Shown here in pieces: positions 35,501 to 44,700 of a stretch of DNA of 64,000 nt. The first letter of the stretch is position 1. Every line of letters starts with the position of its first letter. The notes below the pieces were generated by a model. It had not been told where the DNA came from, did not search any database, and was given only the letters and a program-made list of their open reading frames with translations. The position numbers were made by a program, and so were the translations under genes. The stretch is from Brachyhypopomus gauderio. Taxonomy: Eukaryota > Chordata > Actinopteri > Gymnotiformes > Hypopomidae. The stretch lies in NCBI RefSeq assembly GCF_052324685.1, contig NW_027506899.1, positions 1,096,136 through 1,160,135 of the forward strand, written 5' to 3'.

Positions 35501-37399
35501 GCTGTCACATCTCTGTAAACATGCGGCACAGGTCTGTCCATCAGGAACTTTAACACACGTCACTACTTCATAATGAGACTCGCTACAATGTTTGAGGTAT
35601 ATTCCCGCATCTTGGTCGCAACTATTGCACGATGAATATTTTAGCCACGTATTTCTAGTGAATGTAAATATATTGGTAAAAAAAAGATCGGCTGCAGCTT
35701 GTATTTCAACTTCAGTAGCCCAGGTTCCCACGTATTTCATTCGGGAAGTAGCAAGATAATTTGCAACAGATGAAAACCCTTGTCGAAGACAGTTAATGTA
35801 CTTAGATTCGTTTCTCTCCATTTGTGTAGTTACAGCACGTCGTATTTTTCTGTGTTCTTTCTCACTTCCGCTAATTGCAAATGCCAGTGATCTGAATAAA
35901 CAGTTACCGTCACCAATGATAGTTTTCGTTTCACAAGGATCACCCATCGATACTGGCACGATCAGGTCTCTACGAGCATGTTCGATGTACACAACGTTTT
36001 GCCTTAAACATAATGTCTTCTGCTGTTTCACTGTCAATGGACAAAACTGAAAGCATTCACGGTGTGTGTCGCCAATCAGCACGTCACTGTCATTTCTCAC
36101 AGATACATCGGTAAGGTTGTTTACATGCTTTATTCGTTTGCCACCATGCAATTCGGGTACTGTTTTCACCTGGGAATCGTTTTCAGCTGCTTTGCGTTTA
36201 CTTTGCACGTTTCCTTTGGTATAGGGTTGTGAACGGTCAAATGCGTCACCTTTCTTAGTTTCATTTTCATTTGTGTTACGATTTCGTTTTAGCGCACTGC
36301 TGTAGAGCTCTCGGTGTGTAGTGACAGACAAATCACCTTGTATTTTCTCTTCCGCTGTGCTTCTGCCAGTTATGTTCACAACAACACCAGTGACTTCAAA
36401 TTGTGCTCCTTCAGCTTTCAGTGAAATACCAAGTATCATAACGTGTTTAAGTAATGATTCCATGTCAGCATAAAAAGCAGCCAAACTCTTGCCCGAATCA
36501 ATACGTGCACCGTTTTCGCTTCGTGAATGAGAGTCAATCAGCACATACCAGGAGTCTTGTTTAATGATAGCACATGTATTCTCTTTAACAGTAAACAAAC
36601 ATGCTTCACATTGCATAAACACTCTTCGGATTGCCTCATCATGTGACATAAGAACGTTTTGTAACGGTCCATATTCAGTGACGCCAAACTTCCCAGTAAA
36701 CATTTCATCATGAAAATTTATTGAAAAGTCATATCCACACACAGTGTATTCTGTAGGTACATCTGTAACATATAAATAGCCCAATGGATCATGAATTTTG
36801 CCGGCATCTCTTATATTGCTGTAGAATCTGTCACCATTCAGCAGAACATCATCAAGGTCTCTGATTGTCCAAGAAAGCACATTTTTCACTTTGTTAGTCA
36901 TGATGGCAGTAATACTATTTGCAACACATTGTTTGTTACTGTTTATGCCAAACTTTGGATGAGCTTGATGAAAAGAACCTCTGAGCATATCCACATGTAC
37001 ACATTCATCAGAATCAGTTTTGCAGCTTGTATCTGGTAAGGTATTTGGCAAGTATTTGGCAAGTGTATTTGGCAAGGTATTTGGCAAGGTATTTGGCAAG
37101 GTATTTGGCAAGGTATTTGGCAAGTATTTGGCAGCTTGAGTTTGTAAATGGCTTTGAGGAGTGCTCTTCAGGAGCACTCCCGTGTCAGTCAGACCTTTTT
37201 TGTCAAGGGATGAAGGCATAACCCCGTCAGTCAGAGACGAGATCTGGTCTGCAGGACAGCTGTGGCTCACAGGAACAGTCTCAGTCAGGACCTTTTTGTC
37301 AGGGGAAAAAGCCAGAACCCCGTCAGTCTGAGCCACAAGCCGCTCCGCATTTCTCCTCCTGGCTGCAGCCGACCTCAGCGAAGCTTTAGTGCGAGGCAT
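29522..37399 (-). CDS. Helentron RepHel-endonuclease protein, full-length open frame
   Basis: About 2625 residues in one exon. Domains below are numbered on the longest frame, which starts at 37417. A peptidase C76-like segment has C164 and D295/H297. An OTU protease follows (about 495-625; D503, C506, H615). Next come 18-residue repeats (700-850) and a Cys-rich zinc domain (888-960). The Rep nuclease has an HUH motif (HTH 1404-1406) and tyrosines Y1608 and Y1612. The Pif1-like SF1 helicase has Walker A GPGGVGKS (1964-1971), DE at 2053-2054, GDFYQLSP and VHKVQGLT. The C-terminal AP-endonuclease-like domain (2411-2631) has E2445, D2562 and D2598. I prefer the start at 37399 (MPRTKAS): it follows an acceptor-like TTTTCAG and matches the left copy, so the first six codons of the long frame are probably intron. 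The final S-D-H motif of the endonuclease reads S-F-H (2620-2622), possibly impairing that domain. OTU plus Rep/helicase plus endonuclease is the known vertebrate Helentron layout. Confidence 0.95.
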   Translation of the reverse strand: MPRTKASLRSAAARRRNAERLVAQTDGVLAFSPDKKVLTETVPVSHSCPADQISSLTDGVMPSSLDKKGLTDTGVLLKSTPQSHLQTQAAKYLPNTLPNTLPNTLPNTLPNTLAKYLPNTLPDTSCKTDSDECVHVDMLRGSFHQAHPKFGINSNKQCVANSITAIMTNKVKNVLSWTIRDLDDVLLNGDRFYSNIRDAGKIHDPLGYLYVTDVPTEYTVCGYDFSINFHDEMFTGKFGVTEYGPLQNVLMSHDEAIRRVFMQCEACLFTVKENTCAIIKQDSWYVLIDSHSRSENGARIDSGKSLAAFYADMESLLKHVMILGISLKAEGAQFEVTGVVVNITGRSTAEEKIQGDLSVTTHRELYSSALKRNRNTNENETKKGDAFDRSQPYTKGNVQSKRKAAENDSQVKTVPELHGGKRIKHVNNLTDVSVRNDSDVLIGDTHRECFQFCPLTVKQQKTLCLRQNVVYIEHARRDLIVPVSMGDPCETKTIIGDGNCLFRSLAFAISGSEKEHRKIRRAVTTQMERNESKYINCLRQGFSSVANYLATSRMKYVGTWATEVEIQAAADLFFTNIFTFTRNTWLKYSSCNSCDQDAGIYLKHCSESHYEVVTCVKVPDGQTCAACLQRCDSRKSETKCNRSELEKRRIKYGTSQEKKEEKIQRTLKRYRENEIYRDSVKTRSTVEYATNLQHKERNKQLSINKYATDMEHRGKVKQASVNKYATDMEHREHVKQLSINKYSTNEHHRETIKRKSFDAYHTDAQLQAAKKQRSLEMYHTDHKHQAAKKQRSLEVYHTNPEYQAATKQRSMERSFEAYHTDAQHQAAKKQLGIARYKTDSCYANATKIRSKERQDTEKKKHKDINYVIEKFREKISTGPEYVCSVCHRLLFKNQVIKCRKDTYLNKAQEVVSIAERCITDTYLHRCSHTCVPKCNIQTGPAGSLWICFTCHRKILNGKMPEESVMNNLALEPIPPELHNLNSLEQHLIGMNIPFMRLVSLPKGGQNGVHGPVVCVPSNIADVTEVLPRTENVDLMIRIKLKRKLTYKGHYEYKFVNTEKIKDALLYLKQHNDFYRDVTFNNDWVNPLNKTEHETQEPDYTCTQHVDEENIEENIESEDVDIDETLHDRQQHGMFMDTCLQPVDIAQEVLDQHFDGIMSVAPAEGNNPVRLLNDHSNEAKCFPVLFPNGVGTFHDHRKEKLTLSRYLNTRILNADGRFAKNLDYIFYGQYLSELNQIVSNVSIALRKGHDTRNKPVITSEMLTNREALQNIFNFDEGYKFLRPIRGTPPFWQSVQKDLFAMVRQLGIPTWFCSFSSADLRWPELLQTILKQEGRETSTDDLDWSERCALLKTNPVTAARMFEHRFHCFLKDVIMSEAQPIGEIVDYFYRVEFQQRGSPHTHCLFWVKDAPQVDKNDDDEVVSFIDHYVTCEMPSEDDKEMHEIVSSVQQHSKRHSKSCKKNRTTCRFNFPRAPSSRTFITRRKTDNPEKDAKEKDENYVESAKGNNMPSMEKDVAEAIMKKVKDALLNTDLIFDSTEELFASLGISQEIFEAAYIRVSRKTTFVLKRKPGDIWVNQYNRDLIRCWNANMDIQFVVDAYSCIVYIISYISKAEREMGLLLSRTQKEATEQGNLDAKHALRKLGSVFLHNREVSAQESVYRLTNMKLKEASRKVQFIPTGDNVVRMSLPLHVIQTRAEYDNDDNQNIWMNSITDRYRYRPKTDEFSQMCLASFASEYRILSKSESSARDAIKLDKSLGFIRKRTRTDAAVVRYARFSPTKHPEKHYQSILQLFLPHYLDCQLKPPTFNTYEDFYKTGFVKYSDEEVQSVKTIVDLNMSFFEKDADTIDEAEEQLKRNGPVEDAWAEICPENERERLECLDKKENPTDETEQNISAADIPDLLPTEPRCAIGKEKGMRKEEAMYVLRSLNEQQSEIFYKIRHWCLEKTLAKNPQPFHVFISGPGGVGKSMLIKAIYYESCRILSRLSDNPDETHVLITAPTGVSAFNIDAATIHNCFSISPEVTLPYQPLGDEKINSLRAKLGNLQIVIIDEISMVDHKLLSYIHGRLRQIKQQGDYSAFGNVSIIAVGDFYQLSPVKGKSLYTEPKGVNLWQNHFALVELSQIMRQKNMEFAQLLSRLRKHKRQDNLSEHDVNMLKLCETGGEGDELDSTALYIYATNAEVDDHNANMLKKVCADITIIHAQDFEKIAKTGRLEKMHEHHVHTTHTSLPESLHIAVNAHVMLLKNIDVADGLVNGAFGTVAEVCFDSEDDFPAKIYVTFENERIGHKLRAKHPCLKPGFEKATPIFPEEERVTKSGGMRRQFPLKLAWACTVHKVQGLTVEKAVVSLKKIFAAGQAYVALSRVTSLEGLKIKDFKESAIYAKEDIEQSLHNMPLFIEPTTELPPPCGSFKILLHNVEGLTCHVEDLRHDTRYMEADIICVTETWLQPNDCNIDIELSEFSFYSKPRCFSYDTSQVMFADLKDRQHGGVGVYYKRHTGCSIVDLPCINIECLQFILPQLNTTVAVLYRPPSYNLVMFQNNLIHLISHIDRFPGRKVIMGDFNENLFVTSTISNTMQLHGFTQVIREPTTEYGTLIDHVYIKDVSAEDVSVSVMPTYFSFHECVVLNCFH
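37036..37135 (-). repeat. 12-bp minisatellite encoding (LPNT)n
   Basis: gtatttggcaag repeated with small variations. On the minus strand it reads LPNT/AKYLPNT repeats near residue 100-130 of the Helentron protein. The period is a multiple of three, so the frame is kept. Confidence 0.9.
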
Positions 37400-38224
37400 C
37401 TGAAAATACAAACACACAACCAGTCAAAACCTATGATGTCTATCCCAACATGACATACTGATCAATCAATATTACTTAATACAAACAGCACGTATCAAAT
37501 CATAAAAAATAAAAAAAAAGTAAAACAAAATCAGAACAGACATTGTATTCGTGACAGGTGTATTCATAACTAATTTCTTACTTGCATACATTGTTACAGT
37601 ATTGCATATAGAAATTACTGTGAAGTAAATGCCTTCCTAACACCATGTTATACAAACTAATCATTACTTTATAATCAAGGGACTTGATTCAAGGGACCAT
37701 TTCCACTAATGTACATTTTTCAGAATACAATGAGCAAAACCACGCTTTACTGCTCATTTAAATGCTGTATAGCTTTAAAACAAATAACCACATCAGAATA
37801 CTTGATCAGACAAGCTTAAGTTGCAAATATGTACATCACCAAAGACTTTCAGCTCAACAGTTTAAAAATGTATTGTGTGTGTGATGAGTTCAGCAGGCTT
37901 TGCTTCAACAGGACATTCTTGCTTCTTCCTTGGAACACCAACATTCATTCATCATCTGATTCAGGAGTTTGATATCAGCAGGACCTGTGTAACAGCTGTT
38001 TCATATACTCTACTTGTGCTAAGCACTGATCACTTAGTGTAAATATAAATAAACAATTTAACACATTAAATGTCTTTGTTCCAATAGCGTAGTTAGTCTA
38101 ACAGACAAGTTAAACAAAAACATTCCATTTGGTTCCACTTTAGCAATTAAAACATATTACCACATAAATGCATTGTGAAACAGAATTTGTATTATGAAAA
38201 TGTTGCTGGGTGTTCAGAATGTTA

Positions 38225-39495
38225 TCGTGCCCATGCTAACTTCTAAGCATTAATTTCAATAGTAGTTAAATTAATAATACATTGTTCAGCTCATCATTTG
38301 TGCACTTACTCAACTGAACACTAAACTCAACCATGTTTACTCACTATATAATAATTTTGTATATCACCACTCAACACTAAATCAACTTCACAGCTAAAAT
38401 GCATGTGTGTGTGTCATCTTCATACAGCAGGCATTGCTCCAAGATTAATCTTGTGTGTGTGTGGCACATCATCCAGCAGGCGTTGAGTGGCATCCTCAAC
38501 CAGCAGGCGTTGAGTGGCATCCTCAACCAGCAGGCGTTGAGTGGCATCCTCAACCAGCAGGCGTTGAGTGGCATCCTCAACCAGCAGGCGTTGAGTGGCA
38601 TCCTCAACCAGCAGGCGTTGAGTGGCATCCTCAACCAGCAGGCGTTGAGTGGCATCCTCAACCAGCAGGCGTTGAGTGGCATCTTCAACCAGCAGGCGTT
38701 GAGTGGCATCTTCAACCAGCAGGCGTTGTGTGTGTGTGTTATTATTCTTGTGTCTTAATTGTCACACCAACAGCACATTTCACATCTTTCAAAGTTGATC
38801 AGTATCATGTAATCAGCAGCACATGTGATACCTGTTGCACATACTCACAACTGTATTACCATTTGATGGGCTATTTTATAGCATGCATTAAATATATCTA
38901 GCACAAAAACTATACATTCACTGCATTAATGTGATCAAAAGTTTCAAACCTCAAAGCACAAGACAGGGTACACATTGAACAGGACTTTGAGAAGTTGGAG
39001 CTGCGGTTTCTGAGTTCTCTTCTATACATTTTACATTATTGCTTCCAAGTGTTTACATATCACTACAGATACTCATCATAAATGAACAATTATTCTGCAG
39101 CACATCAACTACTCTCACCATTCATTGTGTGCACTGTTTTATAAAAGTATACCAGTTCAACCACTGTTCATACACGATACACTTCGAACGTACCTTTAAA
39201 GTGTTCCAGCACAATTCTCCTTCACCACAATTCTCCTTCACCAACAAGCTATTCATACAAAATAGACAAAACACATTTGTAACAGTTAGTAAACATTAAG
39301 GGGTTAAAAATTTCATATGTATAATTTTAAAAAGCTGCTATAACGACATGAATCATCAATTGGACAAACACTTAGAATCTTTCTATTCTACTTAAGGCTA
39401 CAGTTATACAGCATTACTAAAGCCCCATACTTATCAAGTTATTTGGCTAGTGTATATAAGTTTATCTATGTTAATTTTAAAATGAAAATGTGAAA
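38225..39495. repeat. Tandem duplication, copy 1 (about 1.2 kb)
   Basis: From about CTAACTTCTAAGCAT to the text ending near TTATCTATG. Collinear with copy 2 but with an expanded 27-bp satellite. Confidence 0.85.
38474..38728. repeat. 27-bp satellite, 10 units
   Basis: Ten occurrences of cagcaggcgttg at an exact 27-bp period (first at 38474, last at 38717). The unit is open in several frames on both strands purely because the length divides by three; there is no sign of coding function. Copy 2 of the duplication has about three loosely spaced units at 39648-39735. Confidence 0.95.
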
Positions 39496-39504
39496 ATAAT
39501 TAAA

Positions 39505-40680
39505 ATATTAGTCCATTCTAACTTCTAAGCATCAATTTCAACACAGGTTGTTAAATTAATAATACTATATAATAATTTTGTATACACCACTCAACACAAA
39601 ATCAACTCCACAGCTAAAATGCATGTGTGTGTGTGTGGCATCTTCATCCAGCAGGCGTTGTGTGTGGCATCTTCATCCAGCAGGCGTTGCTCCAAGATTA
39701 TCGTGTGTGTGTGGCATCTTCAACCAGCAGGCGTTGTGTGTGTTATTATTCTTGTGTCTTAATTGTCACACCAACAGCACATTTCACATCTTTCAAAGTT
39801 GATCAGTATCATGTAATCAGCAGCACATGTGATACCTGTTGCACATACTCACAAGTGTATTACCATTTGATGGGCTATTTTATAGCATGCATTAAATATT
39901 TCTAGCACAAATACTACACATTCACTGCATTAATGTGATTACTGCTGCATAATCTTTAAACTATTGGACAGAATATTCATGAGCCAATTAAACTGTGAGA
40001 ATGCATCAAATTGTCCTCAACACAGAATACAATGAAGACTACTTCAAGACATCCGTTACACTGCAGTTTACTCTGTTCCAAATAGGAGTATAAATTTAGT
40101 CTAGGCAATAAGCAGATTAACTTACTGTACCTAATCAAGTTTCAAACCTCAAAGCACAATTAAGACAGGGTACACATTGAACAGGACTTTGAGAAGTTGG
40201 AGCTGCGGTTTCTGAGTTCTCTTCTATACATTTTACATTATTGCTTCCAAGTGTTTACATATCACTACAGATACTCATCATAAATGAAGAATTATTCTGC
40301 AGCACATCAACTACTTTCACCATTCATTGTGTGCACTGTTTTATAAAAGTATACCAGTTCAACCACTGCTCATACACGATACACTTCAAACGTACCTTTA
40401 ATGTGTTCCAGCAGAATTCTCCTTCACCAACAAGCAATTCATAGAAAATAGACAGAACAGTTAGTAAACATTAATGGGTTAAAAGAATTCATATGTATAA
40501 TTTTAAAAAGCTGCTATAACGACATGAATCATTAATTGGACACTTAGAATCTTTCTATTCTACTTAAGGCTACAGTTATACAGCGTCACTAAAGCACCAT
40601 ACTTATCAAGTTTTTGGGCTAGTGTATACAAGTATGGTGTCAATATTAAAATGTGTCAATATTAAAATGAAAATGTAGCC
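39505..40680. repeat. Tandem duplication, copy 2
   Basis: Repeats 38225-39495 in order with point differences. It carries an extra segment of about 200 bp (39935-40140) absent from copy 1 and few 27-bp units. Confidence 0.85.
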
Positions 40681-41402
40681 TAACACGCATGTTCCACACA
40701 TTTTTCCACAAAATTCAAATGCAATAACTCCATTTACATTTGCAATGTGATAGACGTCTATTCATATTTCACATACATTTTGGTGCTGACAAACCACCGA
40801 CACAAAAAAACATTCACATTCAGACTAGTATAAAAAAGCACAAATTGCCTCTGCAAGCACGTACATTTTTATACACAACGTAAAAAATTATATACATAAC
40901 ATACTCATAGTCCATTATTTTGACTAAAAAAATTAAAACCTGTGCGTGACTTCAAGTTTTCCAACGAACACAAAACATGCATAGCAACACTCGACCCAGC
41001 AGACGCTTCATTTACCCAAATACACCATTATCTGGGCTACATTAAACCATATACCCGCATAAGAATAAACGTTTAAACGAATCGCCCGATTGTACAGTTA
41101 TAAATCAGTACATGTAAGTGCTACTACTTCACTACATCTACAACCACGCCTACTCAGCCAGCGCCCTCGTGGTCAGCTGCACTGGACGCCGCCATTACAG
41201 GCACAAGACCCACACGCCATCTTAGAGCAACTACAAAACCGCTCTTACTCATACATGTACAAATCATGTATACTTGCTCATACATGTACACTGCAAATAT
41301 ATGTAACATCAAATAACTCGTTTTCATGAAAGAACTAGGCAATATAAATGAAAACTGATGCCACTCTGGACAACTACAACAGCACAAAAACGCCACGCTA
41401 TC

Positions 41403-41680
41403 ATACGCACGGAACATGCTAGCGTTGTACTAGCGAACGCGCTAACAACGTTATAACATACTTTAATCCTTTATTTAGCTAATTTGCCATCTCATACACT
41501 AAAACGTCCATCTAAACACAATTAACCAAACAATCTAGAGCAAAAATCCGACGTCAAAACAACACATTTCTGACATTTGACTAATCGGACTAGCATGCTA
41601 ACCGCAAAGAGCATGATAGCATTGAACTAGCACACGCGCTAATTACATTATAACATACTTTTATTCTTAATTTATCTCAT
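41403..41680. repeat. Direct repeat pair upstream of Helentron
   Basis: Words around 41415-41500 (CATGCTAGCGTTGTACTAGC; GTTATAACATACTTTAATCC) recur in diverged form at 41593-41680, about 180 bp apart. Located between the inferred first exon and the satellite region; possibly duplicated regulatory sequence. Confidence 0.6.
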
Positions 41681-41812
41681 TATCTCCCTCACTAAACTTT
41701 ACGTACACACAGGTAACTTTATCACAAACAAGAACATTAACCCAGCATATTAAAAAACAGCACATTTTAGACAATTGTCTTACACTACTTAAGAGAGCAA
41801 AGCACATCTTAC

Positions 41813-41900
41813 CTCAACAAGAGCAGAATGCACGAAAGAACCTGATCGCACGTGCTAGGGAACATTCTGGGGCGGGGCCATCGACCAGAACAGGATACAC
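41813..41900 (-). promoter_or_regulatory. Candidate first exon and GC-box promoter of the right Helentron
   Basis: A GC box (GGGGCGGGGCC, 41870-41880) lies about 60 bp upstream of the inferred donor at 41813. No TATA box is evident, unlike the left copy. The transcription start is not resolvable from sequence. Confidence 0.35.
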
Positions 41901-42332
41901 GGGCAGCAGACACCCTTCAACAACCACAACGACTTTAAGTCCACATTAGTCAGTCTTTTAACGCAATCACATTTGTTGTGATCCTAATATTTATGATTCT
42001 AAAAATCAAATATTTAGAAGTAAATGTCTTGTGTGGTTTTCATGTCCCATGGCCTCAAAAACGCACACACACAGCCCTGTAACTTAAGTAAACATGCACT
42101 CACTTTCTTTATTATACTTGGCTACCACAAGAACACCATGACAAATCAAAATCAAAATTAGTATTTCTCAGCATGTTGATCAATTCTGTTTTTTTATTTT
42201 TTATTTAGCCATTTCTTTTGGTCTCATTGGCCTATTGTCAATCAAAACATATCACATATAGCATCAACACACATAAATCTGCATACAGTATTCACATACT
42301 ACACATGGTCCTTTCTCCCTCTTTCTGTATCA

Positions 42333-42415
42333 CACACACACACACACACACACATGGCTACCAATACATTTCAGATGCTTACTGCCTTAGCCATGTCTAC
42401 CCATAACTCGGTGAC

Positions 42416-42475
<60 letters not shown>
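42333..42475. repeat. (CA)n microsatellites
   Basis: Two CA tracts, a short one near 42333-42353 and a longer one at 42418-42475. Confidence 0.95.
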
Positions 42476-42478
<3 letters not shown>

Positions 42479-42579
42479 ATATTTAGCTTATTTTTCCATG
42501 CACACTAACACAGAACTACCTCTATGGTTTATATCCATAACCATTTCCAACACTGATATTTAACTTCTTTTCTACAGCC

Positions 42580-42990
42580 ATACACACAAACCTAATCTCA
42601 GCATGTGATTTAGTTATATGATCTGAATCATTTTGCCAGTAGAATTTATTTGGATCATTTCAACCTTTAGTGTCTCAAATACCTGTTGTTTGTTGACAGA
42701 GTTAATCTATGCAGCATTGGCTGCCACTTCTCACTGGTGTGTGTGTGATTGGTTGTCTGCGACTTGTACCTGAGTTAACAATTGTAAAGCGCCTTGGGTA
42801 TCCTAAAAGGTGCTATATAAATTGAACAGTAATTCATTAATTCATTCAATGTCCAAGCCTGCTACCTGTTGGTTAATCTGATCTGTGGATTTGTCCTGAA
42901 CTGAGATCATATCATTCTGTTGACAGATTAACCAGAGTACTTGTTTGTGTTGTTACAGAATTTGCCTATATTGTATATGAATGCTGCTAG
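42580..42990 (+). repeat. Diverged family H relic with a LINE/SINE-like tail insert
   Basis: 42580-42720 matches the end of family H (CTAATCTCAGCATGTGATTT; TTTTGCCAGTAGAATTTATT) and the relic at 26325-26460. 42725-42835 contains GTAAAGCGCCTTGGGTATCC and GGTGCTATATAAATTGAA, a 3'-tail motif common in fish retroposons. 42840-42990 resumes the relic. Confidence 0.5.
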
Positions 42991-43297
42991 ATGGTCCTGT
43001 GAGTTATTTCAGACAACAAACAAGCAATCTTTTACTTTATCTTTATTTACAATATAAACCACCACCACAACAGTTTTTACAACAAACAATATTTCCTGAA
43101 CAAGTGGCTCAAACACACCCTACATCACCATGATCTTCAGTCTGTGTAAGACAAAAGCATTAATGCAAACAGCAAAAAAGAGCACAGCAGTCAGCTTAAA
43201 AAATATTAAAATGTTTCACATACTGCAGTGAAACAGTGAACATAAGCATTTGATCCAATTGAACCAATGCATTCATAAAACTATACAGACATATAAA

Positions 43298-44150
43298 CAC
43301 AATCTTCTTCATCTTTCGGCAATTCCTGTTTAGGGGTCGCCACAGCGGATCAAAATCCTCCATCTGGCCCTGTCCTGAGTGTCCTCCACTGACACACCAG
43401 CCACTCTCAAATCCTCTACCACTGCATCCATAAACCTCCTCTTAGGTCTACCTCTCCTCCTCTTGCCTGGAAGTTCCATCCTCAAGACCCTCCTACCAAT
43501 ATACCTCTCCTCCCTCCTCTGTACATGTCCAAACCATCTCAATCTCGCTTCTCTAACTTTATCTCCAAAACATGCTACATGTGCTGATCCTCTAATAAAC
43601 TCATTTCTGATGCTTTCCTTCCTCATCACTCCAAATGAGAATCTCAACATCTTCATCTCAGACACCTCCATCTCCCTCACCTGTCTCTTTGTCAGTGCCA
43701 CTGTCTCCAGTCCATACAACATAGCAGGTCTCACTACTGTCCATTTGTCATTCCTACCACACATCTCACTGCTGTCACACTGTTCTCATACATATTCTGC
43801 ACTACCCTCACATACTTTTCTGCTACTCCTGACTTCCTCATACAATACCACAGCTCCTGTCTCGGTGCTCTATCATAAGCTTTCTCTAAGTCAACAAACA
43901 CACAATGTAACTCCTTCTGTCCTTTCCTATACTTCTCCATTAACACTCTCAAAGCAAACATAGCATCTGTGGTGCACTTAGCTGGCATGAAACCATACTG
44001 CTGCTCACAGATCTCTACCTCTCCTCTAAGCCTAGCTTCCACTACTCTTTCCCAGATTTTCAAGCTGTGACTGATCAACTTTATTCTCCTGTAATTACTA
44101 CAGCTTTGAACGTCACCCTTATTCTTGAAAATCGGCACCATTATGCTTCG
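43298..44150 (-). pseudogene. RTE-like LINE, 3' end with internal deletion
   Basis: 44141-43734 encodes the start of a reverse-transcriptase domain (NYRRIKLISHSLKIWERVVE; VDLEKAYDRAPR). The text then jumps, near 43760, to the far C-terminal part (RPAMLYGLETVALTKRQ; ARLRWFGHVQRREE; GKRRRGRPKRRFMD). The intervening palm segment with the usual F/YxDD active site is missing, so the element cannot reverse transcribe. The short 3' UTR ends at about 43298 with GAAAGATGAAGAAGATT on the minus strand. The 5' end is truncated near 44150, as is usual for target-primed insertions. The two frames overlap slightly because of a frameshift at the deletion junction. Confidence 0.85.
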
Positions 44151-44644
44151 TCTCCACTCCTTAAATATATAAGCACAATAATAGCAATAAAACTTTATAA
44201 CAACTAAACACTATTTTAATGTCCTTAAATAGTTAATAAAAAGCAAACTAGCATAATTTGAACAAAAACATTTTGTTGCTCAGAAGTGGTACAACCAAAT
44301 CACCATACTGATATTTTCCCTAATTGCTGAACAACTATCCACCTACAATATATTTGTCATCAAAAGAAACAGTCCCAGACACATCAAGCTGAACTCCCCA
44401 GACAATTTGCTGCCCCCATGTGGGTTGACCGAAGGTCAAATTCCTTTGGCACTGCATCTCACATTGAACATGACACAATGTTGCTAACGTGTCCCCTCAA
44501 CAATCAATTAACCTACATGTGTACAGCTGTTCTGTAAAACGCACAGGTGTTCACCTCGTCGGCTAATGTAACAACTTTGCTTCAGACCCAGACAGTATTA
44601 ATTAGCTCAAATGAAACAATGTTGCAGTTCACTGCTAGAAAACA

Positions 44645-44650
44645 TATATA
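44645..44650 (+). promoter_or_regulatory. Candidate TATA box of the RPA-like gene
   Basis: TATATA about 50 bp upstream of the chosen ATG at 44701. Confidence 0.4.
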
Positions 44651-44700
44651 CGCAAGACCGTAAGATCAGATGCCCTGCACGTACCTTACTCTTTACCACG

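Larger units (their letters stand above)
37400..41812 (-). other. Probable 5' intron of the right Helentron gene
   Basis: Acceptor CAG directly before the coding ATG (37399). A strong donor GTAAGATG lies on the minus strand at 41812, preceded by GTTGAG. No coding frame lies between. The left copy has the same arrangement (donor at 6944, acceptor at 4994). The intron holds the tandem duplication and satellite listed separately. Confidence 0.45.

Noticed and set aside
38377-38901. Open frames on both strands over the 27-bp satellite
   Set aside because: Repeat artefact; no frame has homology or splice context, and the sister duplication lacks the expansion.
42418-42475. CA tract as telomeric or regulatory repeat
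   Set aside because: Plain dinucleotide microsatellite.
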